Shown here: piece after piece, positions 8,617-17,808 of the stretch
Numbering within the stretch: position 1 is the stretch's first letter
Layout: each line of letters starts with the position of its first letter
Assembly (NCBI GenBank): GCA_964436465.1
Contig: CAYTCV010000002.1
Coordinates: forward strand, 1-64,000
DNA length: 64,000 nt
Direction: 5' to 3'
Source of the DNA: RBG-13-66-14 sp964436465
GTDB lineage: Bacteria > RBG-13-66-14
Notes under the pieces: model-generated
Database searches by the model: none
What the model was told of the DNA's origin: nothing
The model's input: the letters and a program-made list of their open reading frames with translations, nothing else
Position numbers and translations under genes: made by a program

Positions 8617-10008
8617 CTATTGGGGGATGCCGACCCGGGGCAGCAGCCAGCCGGAAATCAAATCGAGGAAGCCGGGGGCGAACTCCTTGGGGAGCTCGGC
8701 GTACTCGCTGAAGGCGCCGGTGTCGGTCTCCTGGAACAGGTGGTTGGCCCGGGGGAGGATTTCCAGGGTGTAGTCGGTATTACCCGACTTGGACAGGACC
8801 TCCTCCATCCGCGCGCGGTTCTCCTCGGCGGGAACCTGGAGGTCGAACTCGCCCCAGACCGCCAGGAGCGGACAGGTGATTTTCGCCAGGTCGCCGGCGG
8901 GGTCGTAATCCATGAAGAAGCGGAACCAGGGGCTCTCGACGGCGGCGAACTGCGTCTCGACGGTCGAGTTCACGTAGGCGTCAACGTCGGAGATGGTGGC
9001 GCGCTCCTCTTCGGAGAGGCCGGCGATGGACTCCCGTATGATATCCGCGGCCTCTGCCTTGAGCCCCTCCAGGTCCCCGCCGGTCCGCAGGGCGCCGAAA
9101 ATCCGCTCCTGGATGTCGAGGCCCTTGGCGATTTCCTCATCCGTGGCGCCCTCGGCACGGGAGAGTGCCACCAACTGGGACTTGACGATATGGGCGCCGT
9201 TGAAGGCCGGGCCGCCCATCAGGATGACGAAGGCGGGCCTGCCGGTCTTGGCCGCCACCATGCCGGCGATGATGGAGCCCTCGCTGTGGCCCAGGAGCCC
9301 GATGCGGCCGGGGTCTATATCGGCCCGCTGCGCCAGGAAATCCATCTGGGCGGCCACGTCGTCGGCCAGGTCCGCAGTGGTGACGTCGGCGCCCCCACCG
9401 GTGGAGCCGCCCACGCCGCGGTCGTCGCAGCGCAGCACGGCCACGCCCAGCGGGGTGAGGTAATCGGCCAGGAGCTTGAACGGCTTGAAGCCGAAGACCT
9501 CCTCGTCGCGGTTCTCCGGTCCGGAGCCGGTGATGAGGATGACCGCGGGGTGGGGCCCCTCGGTCCGCGGCAGGGAGAGCGTCCCGGCCAGGGTCACCTC
9601 GGGGGCGGCCTCGAGGGTGACCTCCTCGGTGTCGTAGGGCAGCTCCTCGGGCACCATGCGCTCCAGGTGGAACTCGCCCTCGGCGCCGCCCTGCGTGAAC
9701 GAGCCGGAAATCCGGTCGTCCTTGAGCGTCCCCTCGTAGGCCGCCAGGCCCGCGGGGGAGTCCAGCTCGAAGGAGACCCGGCTCCCGTCGAAGGCGACCT
9801 TCTGCAGGGGCAGGCCGTAGGCCACCTGCGACGGGATGTCCAAGGTGGCGGTCAGCTCGCCGTCCACGGTGGTGAACGTGACCCTGAAGCCGATTTCCAT
9901 GCCCTGAACGGTGATGGCGCCCTCCCAGGCCCCGTCGATGGACGGCGCCGGCTCCTGTTCGCAGGACAGGAACAGCAGGCAGGCGAGCAGAATCGCGGCG
10001 ATTCTCAT
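8617..10008 (-). CDS. alpha/beta-hydrolase lipoprotein
   Basis: 463 aa. A lipoprotein signal with lipobox LFLSC (Cys ~16) is followed by a ~110-residue beta domain (SIDGAWEGAITVQG...) of the kind seen before some secreted esterases, then an alpha/beta hydrolase. The nucleophile elbow is GLLGHSEGS (GxSxG), with an oxyanion/HG-like ILITGSGPENRDEE segment. A candidate Asp is in AVWGEFDLQVP and the catalytic His in LPRANHLFQ. Predicted membrane-anchored esterase or peptidase; substrate unknown. Transcribed alone with its own terminator. Confidence 0.85.
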   Translation of the reverse strand: MRIAAILLACLLFLSCEQEPAPSIDGAWEGAITVQGMEIGFRVTFTTVDGELTATLDIPSQVAYGLPLQKVAFDGSRVSFELDSPAGLAAYEGTLKDDRISGSFTQGGAEGEFHLERMVPEELPYDTEEVTLEAAPEVTLAGTLSLPRTEGPHPAVILITGSGPENRDEEVFGFKPFKLLADYLTPLGVAVLRCDDRGVGGSTGGGADVTTADLADDVAAQMDFLAQRADIDPGRIGLLGHSEGSIIAGMVAAKTGRPAFVILMGGPAFNGAHIVKSQLVALSRAEGATDEEIAKGLDIQERIFGALRTGGDLEGLKAEAADIIRESIAGLSEEERATISDVDAYVNSTVETQFAAVESPWFRFFMDYDPAGDLAKITCPLLAVWGEFDLQVPAEENRARMEEVLSKSGNTDYTLEILPRANHLFQETDTGAFSEYAELPKEFAPGFLDLISGWLLPRVGIPQ

Positions 10009-10022
10009 TTTATCCCCTTTCG

Positions 10023-10133
10023 TCAGGCTTTCTGGTCCAGTCCCTTACTCAACGCCTGGATGCGGTCGCGCGGGGCGGTCGCTTTTTCACATCCCGGCCC
10101 CTCACCGGCGGCGGTCGCGCGGGCTCCGTACAT
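10023..10133 (-). pseudogene. detached copy of the uvrB 3' end (UVR-motif remnant)
   Basis: Bases 10023-10088 align without gaps to the last 66 bases of uvrB (10777-10842), about 51 of 66 identical by eye, in the same phase and ending at the same stop. The peptide EKATAPRDRIQALSKG...QKA parallels UvrB EKAAALRDRIKALAKE...RKA (14 of 21 identical). Upstream of the similarity an ATG at 10133 opens a 36-residue frame of unrelated composition. It sits between a membrane-protein stop and the hydrolase start. Likely a relic of a partial duplication or a repeat that captured the uvrB tail; no evidence of expression. Confidence 0.6.
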
Positions 10134-10156
10134 GCAGCCGCGGACGACGCCCTGCC

Positions 10157-10633
10157 TCACTTACTGCGCGACGTCACGACCACCCGCAAAATGCTCAAGA
10201 GGATGAAATAAATCCAGATGATGAAGGCGAAGTTGTCCGCCACGAACGAATTGCCGTAGTAGAGCTTTACGTACCCCGCGCAGTGGTAGACGAAACCGAT
10301 GATGAGCCCGAAGGAGGCGATTGAAAAAATGACCGCGCCGAAGTATGTCAGATTGTACCACTTGGCGCTCACCTTCCTCACCGACTTGACGATGAGCGCG
10401 CCGAAGAGGAACGGCGCCCCGAGGAAGGCCGCCAGCCCCCCGAACATGGCGTAAACGGCGTGGACCGGCCGGGCGAACGTGCCGAAGAGTTTCTCGCCGG
10501 TGAAGTTTTCCGCGAAGAATTTCGGGAAGAGCTGCGGCCCCAGCGTGAGCCCCAGGAAGAAGACCAGGAAGAGCCCGGCCCCCAGGACCTTCTGCCATTT
10601 TCTTTCCCGTGGGGTCTTTTCCTCGTCGCTCAT
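10157..10633 (-). CDS. small four-helix membrane protein, unknown
   Basis: 158 aa with a charged N-terminus (MSDEEKTPRERKWQK) and four hydrophobic segments at about residues 18-34, 60-80, 92-114 and 136-152, then a basic C-terminal end. No family was recognised. The spacing of helices suggests an inner-membrane protein with short loops. It lies downstream of uvrB on the same strand, with ~140 bases between that hold inverted repeats but no clear terminator. The protein-like pattern and Met start support reality; function not assignable. Confidence 0.7.
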   Translation of the reverse strand: MSDEEKTPRERKWQKVLGAGLFLVFFLGLTLGPQLFPKFFAENFTGEKLFGTFARPVHAVYAMFGGLAAFLGAPFLFGALIVKSVRKVSAKWYNLTYFGAVIFSIASFGLIIGFVYHCAGYVKLYYGNSFVADNFAFIIWIYFILLSILRVVVTSRSK

Positions 10634-10776
10634 GGAAGTATGCGGCGCGGGCTAATCCCGCGGGTGAGATTAACCGGGTAGACGAGCCCCGTCCCGGCTA
10701 AGACTGCGGAGCCTTCCAATACCCGCCGATGCTCGCCGGCTCCTCCTCTTCACACCCGAATGGACGGCGGCGGTGG

Positions 10777-12792
<2,016 letters not shown>

Positions 12793-12832
12793 GTCCGCCT
12801 CTGGTACGTAAGTTGCACTTTGCAAGCTGTAG

Positions 12833-12861
12833 AAACTACCAGTGAGCGTCATTATTGTCAA
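12833..12861 (-). promoter_or_regulatory. promoter of uvrB
   Basis: Minus strand TTGACA (12856-12861), 17-base spacer, TAGTTT (12833-12838), ~40 bases before the GTG. The -35 box faces that of the divergent gene, 16 bases away. No clear LexA box was seen. Confidence 0.5.
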
Positions 12862-12877
12862 GAGGTAGAGACAATAG

Positions 12878-12906
12878 TTGACACCGGGGTTACTCTAATA
12901 TAACAT
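12878..12906 (+). promoter_or_regulatory. promoter of the IS1595-like gene
   Basis: TTGACA (12878-12883), 17-base spacer, TAACAT (12901-12906). A second TTGACA at 12938 lies too near the ATG at 12972 for a normal leader. Confidence 0.45.
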
Positions 12907-12971
12907 ACGACATCCGTGTCTAGGTATGTGTATCATATTGACATAGTTCCAGTTCAGCCACTCATATCGCC

Positions 12972-13679
12972 ATGAATTCCAATAGCATATGCCCCCGGTG
13001 CGGAAAAACAAAGCTGTACCGCGTACGCCGGAATAAGCTCATGTGCAGCGCATGCCGATACGAGTGGAAGCCGGACCAGCTCCCGCTCCGGTTGCGTACG
13101 GAGCAGTGGGAAGCGATTATTCGGCAGTTTATCAATGACAATAGCAGTAATTATATTGCTACTGAAACACATATAGAGAGACGCCGTGTATTGCGGTCAC
13201 TGCAAATTCTCCGCCGAACGATAGTAAAATCCCAGCGCGGCGTTTTATCGCGACATACGGAAGATGTACTGGAGGTCGTTTCACAGGCTTTTCCGTTGGA
13301 AAAAGTGCGCAAACGGCCCCTCTATATTTTGCTCGGACAGGGAAAAAAAGTTCACGCGACGGCGCTGCCCGAGGAGGGCCGGTCGCTCCTGTTGTCGAAA
13401 CTGAAATCGGAGCCCGTCTCCGTGTCCATCGTTCGGTGGACGTCCAAGGACGAACCCGACGAGGGGTGCGTCAATGAGGTGTGTCAAATTGGAGCGGAAG
13501 GTCAAATTGAACTGCTCTCGAGCTTCTGGACCTACCTCAAGGAAAATCTGGTCGGGAGGGGCGGCATCCGCTACGTCCGCCTACCCCTGTACCTCGCCGA
13601 GTACGCGTGGAAGTTCAACCACCGCAAACTGTCGCGGGATAGAAAGCTGAACCGGCTGCTGAACCTTCTGAGGAGCTGA
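12972..13679 (+). CDS. IS1595-type transposase-like protein, probably inactive or domesticated
   Basis: 235 aa. An N-terminal zinc ribbon (CPRCGKTKLYRVRRNKLMCSAC, CxxC...CxxC) resembles the ISXO2/IS1595 transposase N-domain. The C-terminal SSFWTYLKENL...YLAEYAWKFNHRK resembles the conserved SFWS.LKR...DEFAFRFNRR end of that family. The middle (PLYILLGQGKKVHA) is where the catalytic core should be, but the usual VDETY and the Asn of the TNxIESFW motif are not visible, and the protein is shorter than typical ~300-aa transposases. Base composition is markedly more AT-rich than neighbours and no clear terminal inverted repeats were found. Probably a transferred, degenerate or repurposed transposase. 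Confidence 0.7.
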   Translation: MNSNSICPRCGKTKLYRVRRNKLMCSACRYEWKPDQLPLRLRTEQWEAIIRQFINDNSSNYIATETHIERRRVLRSLQILRRTIVKSQRGVLSRHTEDVLEVVSQAFPLEKVRKRPLYILLGQGKKVHATALPEEGRSLLLSKLKSEPVSVSIVRWTSKDEPDEGCVNEVCQIGAEGQIELLSSFWTYLKENLVGRGGIRYVRLPLYLAEYAWKFNHRKLSRDRKLNRLLNLLRS

Positions 13680-13752
13680 GCGGGAAGTCCGATGATACCC
13701 CGCGCCGACGAAACGCTCAACGCCGGATAACCGGCCAGCCTGACACGACCGG

Positions 13753-13776
13753 CCAAGGCCCGAGGCCTTGGTTTTT
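13753..13776 (+). terminator. terminator of the IS1595-like gene
   Basis: CCAAGGCC-CGA-GGCCTTGG followed by TTTTTC; ~75 bases after the stop. Confidence 0.85.
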
Positions 13777-13819
13777 CTTATCCGACCCCGCCGTTCATCC
13801 GCCGTCGAAGCCGCGGCAC

Positions 13820-13849
13820 TTGACTTGACGCCCCGGCGGCCCGTAGTAT
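13820..13849 (+). promoter_or_regulatory. possible promoter of the FecCD-type permease gene
   Basis: TTGACT, 18-base spacer, TAGTAT, placing the transcript start within a few bases of the ATG at 13859. Either that ATG is leaderless or translation starts at the GTG at 13919. Confidence 0.4.
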
Positions 13850-13858
13850 CCAACGCGT

Positions 13859-14905
13859 ATGAACCGACCGCACGGCTCGCCGTCGCGAGCTACGCCACCG
13901 GCGGGAAGACGCGCATCCGTGGCGTTTCTGATTCTTCTCGGCGCGGGCGGGCTCTTCGTCGGCCTTTTTGTGGGCCCGGGTCTCGGCCCCGGCGATTTCG
14001 CCCGGCTCCTCGCGGGCACCGACCCGCTGCTCACGGGCATCTTCGTCCTGCGTCTCGGACGAACCCTCCTGGGCCTGTTGGTGGGCGCGGCGCTGGGCAT
14101 GGCCGGAGCCGCTCTGCAAGGGCTGACGCGCAATCCCCTGGCCGACCCCTTTCTCACCGGCGTGAGCGCCGGGGCCGGGACGGGCGTCGCTCTGGCGGCG
14201 CTCCTCGGCCTGGGCGCGGGGCTTCTGGGCAGCCTCGGCCGCCAACTCTTCGCCTTCGCCGGGGGGCTGGGCGCGGCTCTCGCCGTCTGGGGCCTGGCCG
14301 GGCGGGAGCGGGGCTCGCGCTCGGGGCTCATCGTGGCCGGTGTGGTGACCAACGCCACCCTGTCGGGCGTGATTCTGGTCATCCTGGCCTGGCTGCCGGT
14401 GTTCAGCCAGGGGGCGGTGCTGGCCTGGCTCCTGGGCGATTTATCCACCCCCTACGTGGAGTGGTGGCCACTCGTAATCACGGCCGTTCTCGTCGCCGGA
14501 ACGGGGGTGTACCTCTTCCTGCGCGCCCCGGCCCTGGACGCCCTGGCTCTGGGGGAGACGCAGGCCCACTCCCTGGGCGTGGAGCTCGTGCGGACCCGGC
14601 GCGGCATCCTCCTGGCCGCCGCACTCGCCACCGCCGCGGTGACCGCCTTCGCCGGCATAGTTCCCTTCGTCGGTCTGGTGGCCCCGCACCTGGTCCGCGT
14701 GACCGTCGGCGCCGGGCACAGGCGGCTTTTCCCGCTGGCGGCCCTGGTGGGGGCTGTGCTAGTATTGGCCGCGGACAACCTCGTGCGGCTGGCCCTGGTG
14801 TACCTCCATCTGCCGTCCCTGCCGCTGGGGGCGGCGCTGGCCCTGGCCGGGGGACCGTTCTTCTTCCACATCTACCGGAAATCCGGGCGCGGGGAGCTGC
14901 TGTGA
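13859..14905 (+). CDS. FecCD/BtuC-type ABC transporter permease
   Basis: 348 aa, very hydrophobic, with about nine or ten transmembrane helices. FecCD family signatures are GMAGAALQGLTRNPLADPFLTGVSAGAG near residue 80 and FVGLVAPHLVR near the C-terminal third. Such permeases import iron-siderophores, haem or cobalamin together with a periplasmic binding protein and an ATPase; neither partner is encoded nearby, so it is an orphan here. The first ~20 codons contain a palindromic repeat shared with recG. A GTG at 13919 (VAFLILLG) with GGGAAG upstream is an alternative start that would move the repeat into the leader. The last codons (GRGELL-stop) form one copy of a 17-bp direct repeat. Confidence 0.88.
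   Translation: MNRPHGSPSRATPPAGRRASVAFLILLGAGGLFVGLFVGPGLGPGDFARLLAGTDPLLTGIFVLRLGRTLLGLLVGAALGMAGAALQGLTRNPLADPFLTGVSAGAGTGVALAALLGLGAGLLGSLGRQLFAFAGGLGAALAVWGLAGRERGSRSGLIVAGVVTNATLSGVILVILAWLPVFSQGAVLAWLLGDLSTPYVEWWPLVITAVLVAGTGVYLFLRAPALDALALGETQAHSLGVELVRTRRGILLAAALATAAVTAFAGIVPFVGLVAPHLVRVTVGAGHRRLFPLAALVGAVLVLAADNLVRLALVYLHLPSLPLGAALALAGGPFFFHIYRKSGRGELL
13861..13900 (+). repeat. palindromic element, copy 1 (permease start)
   Basis: 33 of 40 bases match 60809-60848 inside recG. It contains the hairpin GCTCGC-CGTC-GCGAGC (13875-13890); the recG copy has GCTTGC-CGTC-GCAAGC, a compensated pair change. If the ATG at 13859 is used it encodes NRPHGSPSRATPPAG in the same frame as recG NRAYGLPSQAMPQAK. 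Confidence 0.65.
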
Positions 14906-14999
14906 GGTCGGGGCAAGACGGATTATCCGTCTGCCGGCGACCGTGGACGGTCGCCCCTACGGGAATGGATTGCCGACGAAGAGGGCGCGGGGAGCTGCT
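14885..14999 (+). repeat. small palindrome-bearing unit bounded by 17-bp direct repeats
   Basis: GGGCGCGGGGAGCTGCT occurs at 14885-14901 (end of the permease gene) and again at 14983-14999. The 81 bases between hold two adjacent palindromes: AGACGGAT-T-ATCCGTCT (14916-14932) and GGCGACCG-TGGA-CGGTCGCC (14936-14955). The direct repeats look like a target-site duplication, or the outcome of a tandem duplication. Confidence 0.65.
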
Positions 15000-15013
15000 C
15001 TAAGGAGGTCCCG

Positions 15014-15385
15014 TTGACGGAAAGCCTCTACGACCGCATCGCCGCGGTGCTGACGCGCATCGGGGAAAAAGCGGCCTTCGAGGAGGTCGCCCTGGTAGGT
15101 GAGGACGGGCTAGTCATCTACTCCTGGGGCCGGGGCGGGCACGTGGACCTCCTCAACCTCATCTCCCTCCAGCTCCAGACCCCCATCGCCGAGCTCCGCC
15201 GGGATTCCTCCGGGGTCGAGCTGGACGAGATTCTGGCCACGTCCGTGGGGGGGATGAAGTACTGCTTCCGCTTCTTCCTCGTGGACGGCGTGGATTACGT
15301 CCTGGCCGCCGTTTTTCCGCGCAGCCGACCCTACCGCCGGGCCACGAAGAACGCCATCGGGGAGCTTACAGAACTCCTCTCCTGA
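15014..15385 (+). CDS. roadblock/LC7-like small protein
   Basis: 123 aa from a TTG with a textbook AAGGAGG site 6 bases upstream (15002-15008). The fold pattern is that of roadblock/longin domains: N-terminal helix, EVALVGEDGLVIYSWG strand pair, LLNLISLQL helix, strands KYCFRFFLVDGVDYVLAAVF and a C-terminal helix. Bacterial members (MglB-like) act as GTPase regulators or scaffolds. No GTPase lies next to it. It is cut off from mutS2 by a terminator. Its ribosome site begins immediately after the direct repeat copy at 14983-14999, so the element insertion rebuilt its upstream region. Fold call moderate, role unknown. Confidence 0.65.
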   Translation: MTESLYDRIAAVLTRIGEKAAFEEVALVGEDGLVIYSWGRGGHVDLLNLISLQLQTPIAELRRDSSGVELDEILATSVGGMKYCFRFFLVDGVDYVLAAVFPRSRPYRRATKNAIGELTELLS

Positions 15386-15412
15386 CCGCCGGACCGCTCC
15401 CCCTTTTCCGCC

Positions 15413-15433
15413 GGGCGGTCGTCCGCCCTTTTT
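15413..15433 (+). terminator. terminator of the roadblock-like gene
   Basis: GGGCGG-TCGT-CCGCCC then TTTTT; 28 bases after the stop. Confidence 0.8.
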
Positions 15434-15459
15434 AAGACTCAGTCGTCGCGGAAACTCCC

Positions 15460-17808
15460 ATGGCCTTCGAGGAATTCAGTCTCAACCTCCTGGACTTCCC
15501 GAAAATCCTCGCCGAGCTCGCCGGGGCGACGCAGACCTATGCCGGTCGGGAGCTGGCCCTCGCGTTGCGCCCGGCGACCGCGCTCTCCCAAGTCCAGGCA
15601 AGTTTGGCCCTGGCCGATGAGGCGCGCCGGCTCCTGGCGACCGACTCCCCGCTCCCCATCGGGCGGCACGAGGACCTGCGGCCCGTGTTCCGGAGCGTGG
15701 CGCCCCCCGGAGCGACCCTCGAGGCCGGACCCCTGCTGGAGCTCTACTTCCTGGCGGTGGTCGCGGCCGGTCTGCGCCAAAAGCGGCCAAACGCCGACCT
15801 CTACCCCGGTCTGGCCGCCATCGTCGCCGACATCCTGCCCCTGAACGACCTCCGCGAAGCCATCGGCGGCGTACTCGAGGAGGACGGCTCGGTCAAGCCC
15901 GACGCTTCGCCCCTGCTGAAGCGCCTGAGCCGCGACGAGGAGAGGCTCCGCCGCAGAATCAACGACCGCCTGCTGGAGATGGTCTCCTCGCCGGGGCTGG
16001 ACGACTCACTGGGCGAGCGGGTCGTCACCCAGCGGGACGGGCGCTTCGTCATCCCGGTCCTGCGCGATTTCCGCAGCCGGGTGGCCGGCATAGTCCACGA
16101 CCAGTCGAAGTCGGGGACGACGCTCTACGTGGAGCCTCTGGCAATTGTCGAGGAGAACAACGAGCTGGCCGCCATCCTCCGTGCCGAACGGGAGGAGGTC
16201 GCGCGCCTCTTCGCCGAGCTCTCCGAGCTGGCGCGCAACCGGCTCGACGCGCTGGAGCTGGATTACGGCCTCGTCGCCCGGCTGGACCTGGCGCAGGCGA
16301 AAGGCCGTCTGGCGAACAAGCTCGGCGGCGCCGTCCCCGAGCTCACCGAGGATGGGCCCACCCGCCTCCTGGCGGCCCGGCATCCCGTGCTCCTGCTGCA
16401 TCACCCCGCCGGGGAGGTGGTGCCCGTGGACCTCGAGCTGGGCGACGCCTACGATGTACTTCTTATAACCGGTCCCAACGCGGGCGGCAAGACCGTGGCG
16501 CTCAAGACACTCGGCCTGCTGACGGTCATGGTCCAGAGCGGCCTGCCGATTCCGGTCAGCCCCGACTCCGCCGTCGGCCTGCGCTCCTCGGTCCTGGCCG
16601 ACATCGGCGACGAGCAGTCCGTGGAGGGCGACCTCTCCACCTTCAGCTACCACATCCGGCGCCTGGACGAGATTTTTTCCGCGGTGGGGCCGGGGTCGCT
16701 GGTCCTGCTGGACGAAATCGGCACCGGTACCGACCCGGACCAGGGGGCCGCGCTGGCCATGGCGGTTCTCTCGCGCCTCCAGCGGGCCGGGGCCTGGGCG
16801 GTGGCCACGAGCCACTACGATTCCCTCAAGGGCTTCGTCTACGGCGCGCCGCGCATGGAGAACGCCCAGGTGGCCTTCGACCCCGAGACGCTGGCCCCGC
16901 TCTATCGGGTCAGCATCGGCACGCCGGGGGCCTCGAACACGCTGCAGATGGCCCGCCGCCTGGGGCTGGACGACGGATTGGTCTCCGAGGCCGAGGGCTA
17001 CCTCGACGAGGAATACCTGCGGCTGGACCGGCTCATCGCCGAGTTGGAGGACGAGCGTCTGCGACGGAGTTCCGCCGAGGAGGAGGGTTCCCATCTGCGG
17101 GAGGAGCTGGAGCGCGTCCGCCGGGAGACGGCCGAGCGCATCGCCCTGGTCGAGGGGGGAAAGACGGCGGAGCTGGAGGCCATCCGGCGGTCGCTGGAGG
17201 ATGAGCTGGCCCGGGTGGAGCAGGAAACCGAGGCGGCGGCGCGCCGGTTGCGCGATAAAAAGAGCGCCCCCACCGACGCCGGTCTCTCCCGCCCCCGGGA
17301 GAGGCTGAAACGCCAGCGCGACGAGCTGAAACGGCGGTTCACCGAGCAGGAGCGCACCCCGACCGAGACCGGGGAACTCGCCGTCGGCGACCGCGTGCGC
17401 CTGGACGGCACCCGCACCGCCTCCGACCTCCTGGAAATTTCCGGCGACCGCGCGGTCATCGCCATGGGCGCGGTCCGCATGACGGTCCCCATGGGCAAAC
17501 TGACGAAGGTGGCCGACGACCGCCCCGAGAGGCCCCCCGAAAGCGCGGAGGTCCCCGACCGCTACGTCCCCTCCGAGCTCCTGCTGGTGGGGAAGCGGGT
17601 CGAGGAGGCCCTGGAGATTTTAGACAAGTACCTGGACGACGCCGCCCTGGCCGGGCACGCCAATGTCCGCGTCATCCACGGCCGGGGGACGGGGGCGCTG
17701 CGCTTCGCCGTGTTGGATTTTTTGAAAGACCACCGCCATGTGCGGGTCTTCGCCGCGGCGGAGCCCAAGTTCGGCGGAATCGGCGTCACCGAGGTGGAGC
17801 TGAAGTAG
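15460..17808 (+). CDS. mutS2: MutS2 family ATPase/endonuclease
   Basis: 782 aa, the usual MutS2 length. An N-terminal MutS core/clamp-like region is followed by the ATPase: Walker A ITGPNAGGKTVALKTLG, STFSYHIRRL signature region, Walker B LVLLDEIGTGTDPDQG and the ATSHYD switch. Then comes a long charged coiled coil (~residues 510-640), a KOW-like VGDRVRLDGT segment and a C-terminal Smr domain (NVRVIHGRGTGALR...FLKDH). MutS2 acts on branched DNA or collided ribosomes and limits recombination; the Smr domain is the nuclease. Its stop TAG (17806-17808) directly abuts the dnaG ATG, so the two are co-transcribed. Confidence 0.96.
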   Translation: MAFEEFSLNLLDFPKILAELAGATQTYAGRELALALRPATALSQVQASLALADEARRLLATDSPLPIGRHEDLRPVFRSVAPPGATLEAGPLLELYFLAVVAAGLRQKRPNADLYPGLAAIVADILPLNDLREAIGGVLEEDGSVKPDASPLLKRLSRDEERLRRRINDRLLEMVSSPGLDDSLGERVVTQRDGRFVIPVLRDFRSRVAGIVHDQSKSGTTLYVEPLAIVEENNELAAILRAEREEVARLFAELSELARNRLDALELDYGLVARLDLAQAKGRLANKLGGAVPELTEDGPTRLLAARHPVLLLHHPAGEVVPVDLELGDAYDVLLITGPNAGGKTVALKTLGLLTVMVQSGLPIPVSPDSAVGLRSSVLADIGDEQSVEGDLSTFSYHIRRLDEIFSAVGPGSLVLLDEIGTGTDPDQGAALAMAVLSRLQRAGAWAVATSHYDSLKGFVYGAPRMENAQVAFDPETLAPLYRVSIGTPGASNTLQMARRLGLDDGLVSEAEGYLDEEYLRLDRLIAELEDERLRRSSAEEEGSHLREELERVRRETAERIALVEGGKTAELEAIRRSLEDELARVEQETEAAARRLRDKKSAPTDAGLSRPRERLKRQRDELKRRFTEQERTPTETGELAVGDRVRLDGTRTASDLLEISGDRAVIAMGAVRMTVPMGKLTKVADDRPERPPESAEVPDRYVPSELLLVGKRVEEALEILDKYLDDAALAGHANVRVIHGRGTGALRFAVLDFLKDHRHVRVFAAAEPKFGGIGVTEVELK

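Noticed and set aside
12862..12971. Possible terminal inverted repeats of an insertion sequence
   Set aside because: The two TTGACA-containing segments are better explained as facing -35 boxes; no matching end was found after 13679.
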